This document shows, in pieces, positions 63,474 to 64,000 of a stretch of DNA of 64,000 nt. Numbering within the stretch: the stretch's first letter is position 1; every line of letters begins with the position of its first letter. The translations under genes were made by a program, and so were the position numbers. The notes under the pieces were generated by a model. That model was given only the letters and a program-made list of their open reading frames with translations. It searched no databases and was not told the DNA's origin. Source of the stretch: Paraburkholderia sp. HP33-1 (GTDB lineage: Bacteria > Pseudomonadota > Gammaproteobacteria > Burkholderiales > Burkholderiaceae); contig NZ_JAJEJR010000002.1 in the NCBI RefSeq assembly GCF_021390595.1, forward strand, positions 310,001 to 374,000. The letters are read 5' to 3'.

Positions 63474-64000
63474 ATGCTGCCATTGCTGGGGCTGGCCACC
63501 ATCGTCGTGCTGCTTGGCGCGATCCTGTCGAAACGCATGTCGCCGCTCGTCGCGCTGATCATCGTGCCGCTCGCGGCAGCGCTGCTCGGCGGCTTCGGAT
63601 TGCAGACGAGCAAGTTCGTCGTCGATGGTCTCAAGAGCCTCGCGCCCGTCGTCTGCATGTTCGTATTCGCGATCCTGTACTTCGGCACGATCACCGACGC
63701 CGGCACACTGGACCCGATCATCGAGCGCATCCTGCGCGCGGTCGGCACGCGGCCCACGCGCATCGTGATGGGCACCACGCTGCTCGCGCTGCTGATCCAC
63801 CTCGACGGCTCCGGGGCCGTCTGCTTCCTCGTCACGATTCCCGCGATGCTGCCGCTCTACGATCGCCTGAAGATGGACCGGCGCGTGCTCGCCGCGGCGG
63901 TCTCGATGGCGGCCGGCATCAACTTCCTGCCGTGGACGGGGCCGATGATTCGCGCGTCGGCGTCGCTGCATCTACCGATCTCGGCGTTGTTCAATCCGCT
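63474..64000 (+). CDS. CitMHS-family citrate transporter, N-terminal part
   Basis: The frame starts at ATG 63474 (TGGAGACAAGCTC) and runs to the window end, giving 175 complete codons. Residues MLPLLGLATIVVLLGAILSKRMSPLVALIIVPLAAALLGGFG, VCMFVFAILYFGTITDAGTLDPIIERILRAVGTRPTRIVMGTTLLALLIHLDGSGAVCFLVTIPAMLPLYDRLKMDRRVL and AGINFLPWTGPMIRASASLHLP match the metal-citrate/proton symporters (CitM/CitH). It is divergent from the LysR gene. The rest of the gene lies beyond the window. Confidence 0.88.
   Translation, partial: MLPLLGLATIVVLLGAILSKRMSPLVALIIVPLAAALLGGFGLQTSKFVVDGLKSLAPVVCMFVFAILYFGTITDAGTLDPIIERILRAVGTRPTRIVMGTTLLALLIHLDGSGAVCFLVTIPAMLPLYDRLKMDRRVLAAAVSMAAGINFLPWTGPMIRASASLHLPISALFNP

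Overview
The window is about 64 kb of high-GC DNA. Its codon bias, gene families and neighbourhoods point to a betaproteobacterium of the Burkholderia/Paraburkholderia group: DUF4148 proteins, an mhp phenylpropionate cluster, a monomeric isocitrate dehydrogenase, TctE-like two-component systems and a squalene/phytoene synthase. This placement rests on gene content alone. I saw no rRNA, tRNA, CRISPR array or prophage.

Positions 1-22.4 kb hold the most unusual content, a multi-gene peptide-export system. Six small genes encode peptides with a double-glycine leader. Five of the leaders are exactly 26 residues long and fit L-x-I-[KR]-D-L-x8-L-D-x3-A-M-x2-[IV]-x-G-G or close to it; the sixth is a longer variant. 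An operon (10.8-20.0 kb) encodes a two-FHA-domain membrane protein, an HlyD-type adaptor, a parvulin-type prolyl isomerase, an ABC exporter (two cyclic-nucleotide-binding domains, an intact C39 peptidase, ABC core) and a sigma-54 activator. Around it lie a TolC/NodT-type outer-membrane lipoprotein, a transmembrane Ser/Thr kinase, a PP2C phosphatase, a caspase/formylglycine-generating-enzyme-like fusion, two DUF4399 secreted proteins and an LRAT-type protein. Four peptide transcripts and the LRAT gene are preceded by GG-N10-GC elements resembling sigma-54 promoters. The model is a peptide secretion system switched on by the sigma-54 activator encoded in its own operon and tuned by kinase, phosphatase and FHA signalling.

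Positions 22.4-37 kb carry ordinary accessory and metabolic genes: an AmpR/GcvA-type LysR regulator, a DUF4126 membrane protein, a TehA/TDT transporter, squalene/phytoene synthase, a DUF4148 protein, a phospholipase C-type phosphoesterase, a two-TM protein, a TPR membrane protein, an SGNH hydrolase with an octapeptide repeat and a 912-residue GH63-like glycosidase. A 50-residue GTG-start protein follows. An IS110-family element (37.45-38.85 kb) has its transposase interrupted by an in-frame amber codon.

Positions 38.9-47.4 kb hold an ABC importer (permease, ATPase, binding protein; minus strand) and a divergent plus-strand cluster RR-HK-SBP-HK-RR. The second binding protein is a close paralogue of the first, so this looks like a nutrient-sensing and uptake unit with two sensors.

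Positions 47.8-53.4 kb are the 3-(3-hydroxyphenyl)propionate pathway (mhpR divergent from mhpABDC). A 17-bp palindrome suited to MhpR lies between mhpR and mhpA. Positions 53.5-57.5 kb hold a glucarate-type sugar-acid unit: LacI regulator, glucarate dehydratase and MFS permease, with two copies of one 14-bp operator-like site. The window ends with monomeric isocitrate dehydrogenase and its terminator, a small conserved-looking protein, a DASS-family transporter, a LysR regulator and the start of a CitMHS-type citrate transporter cut by the window edge.
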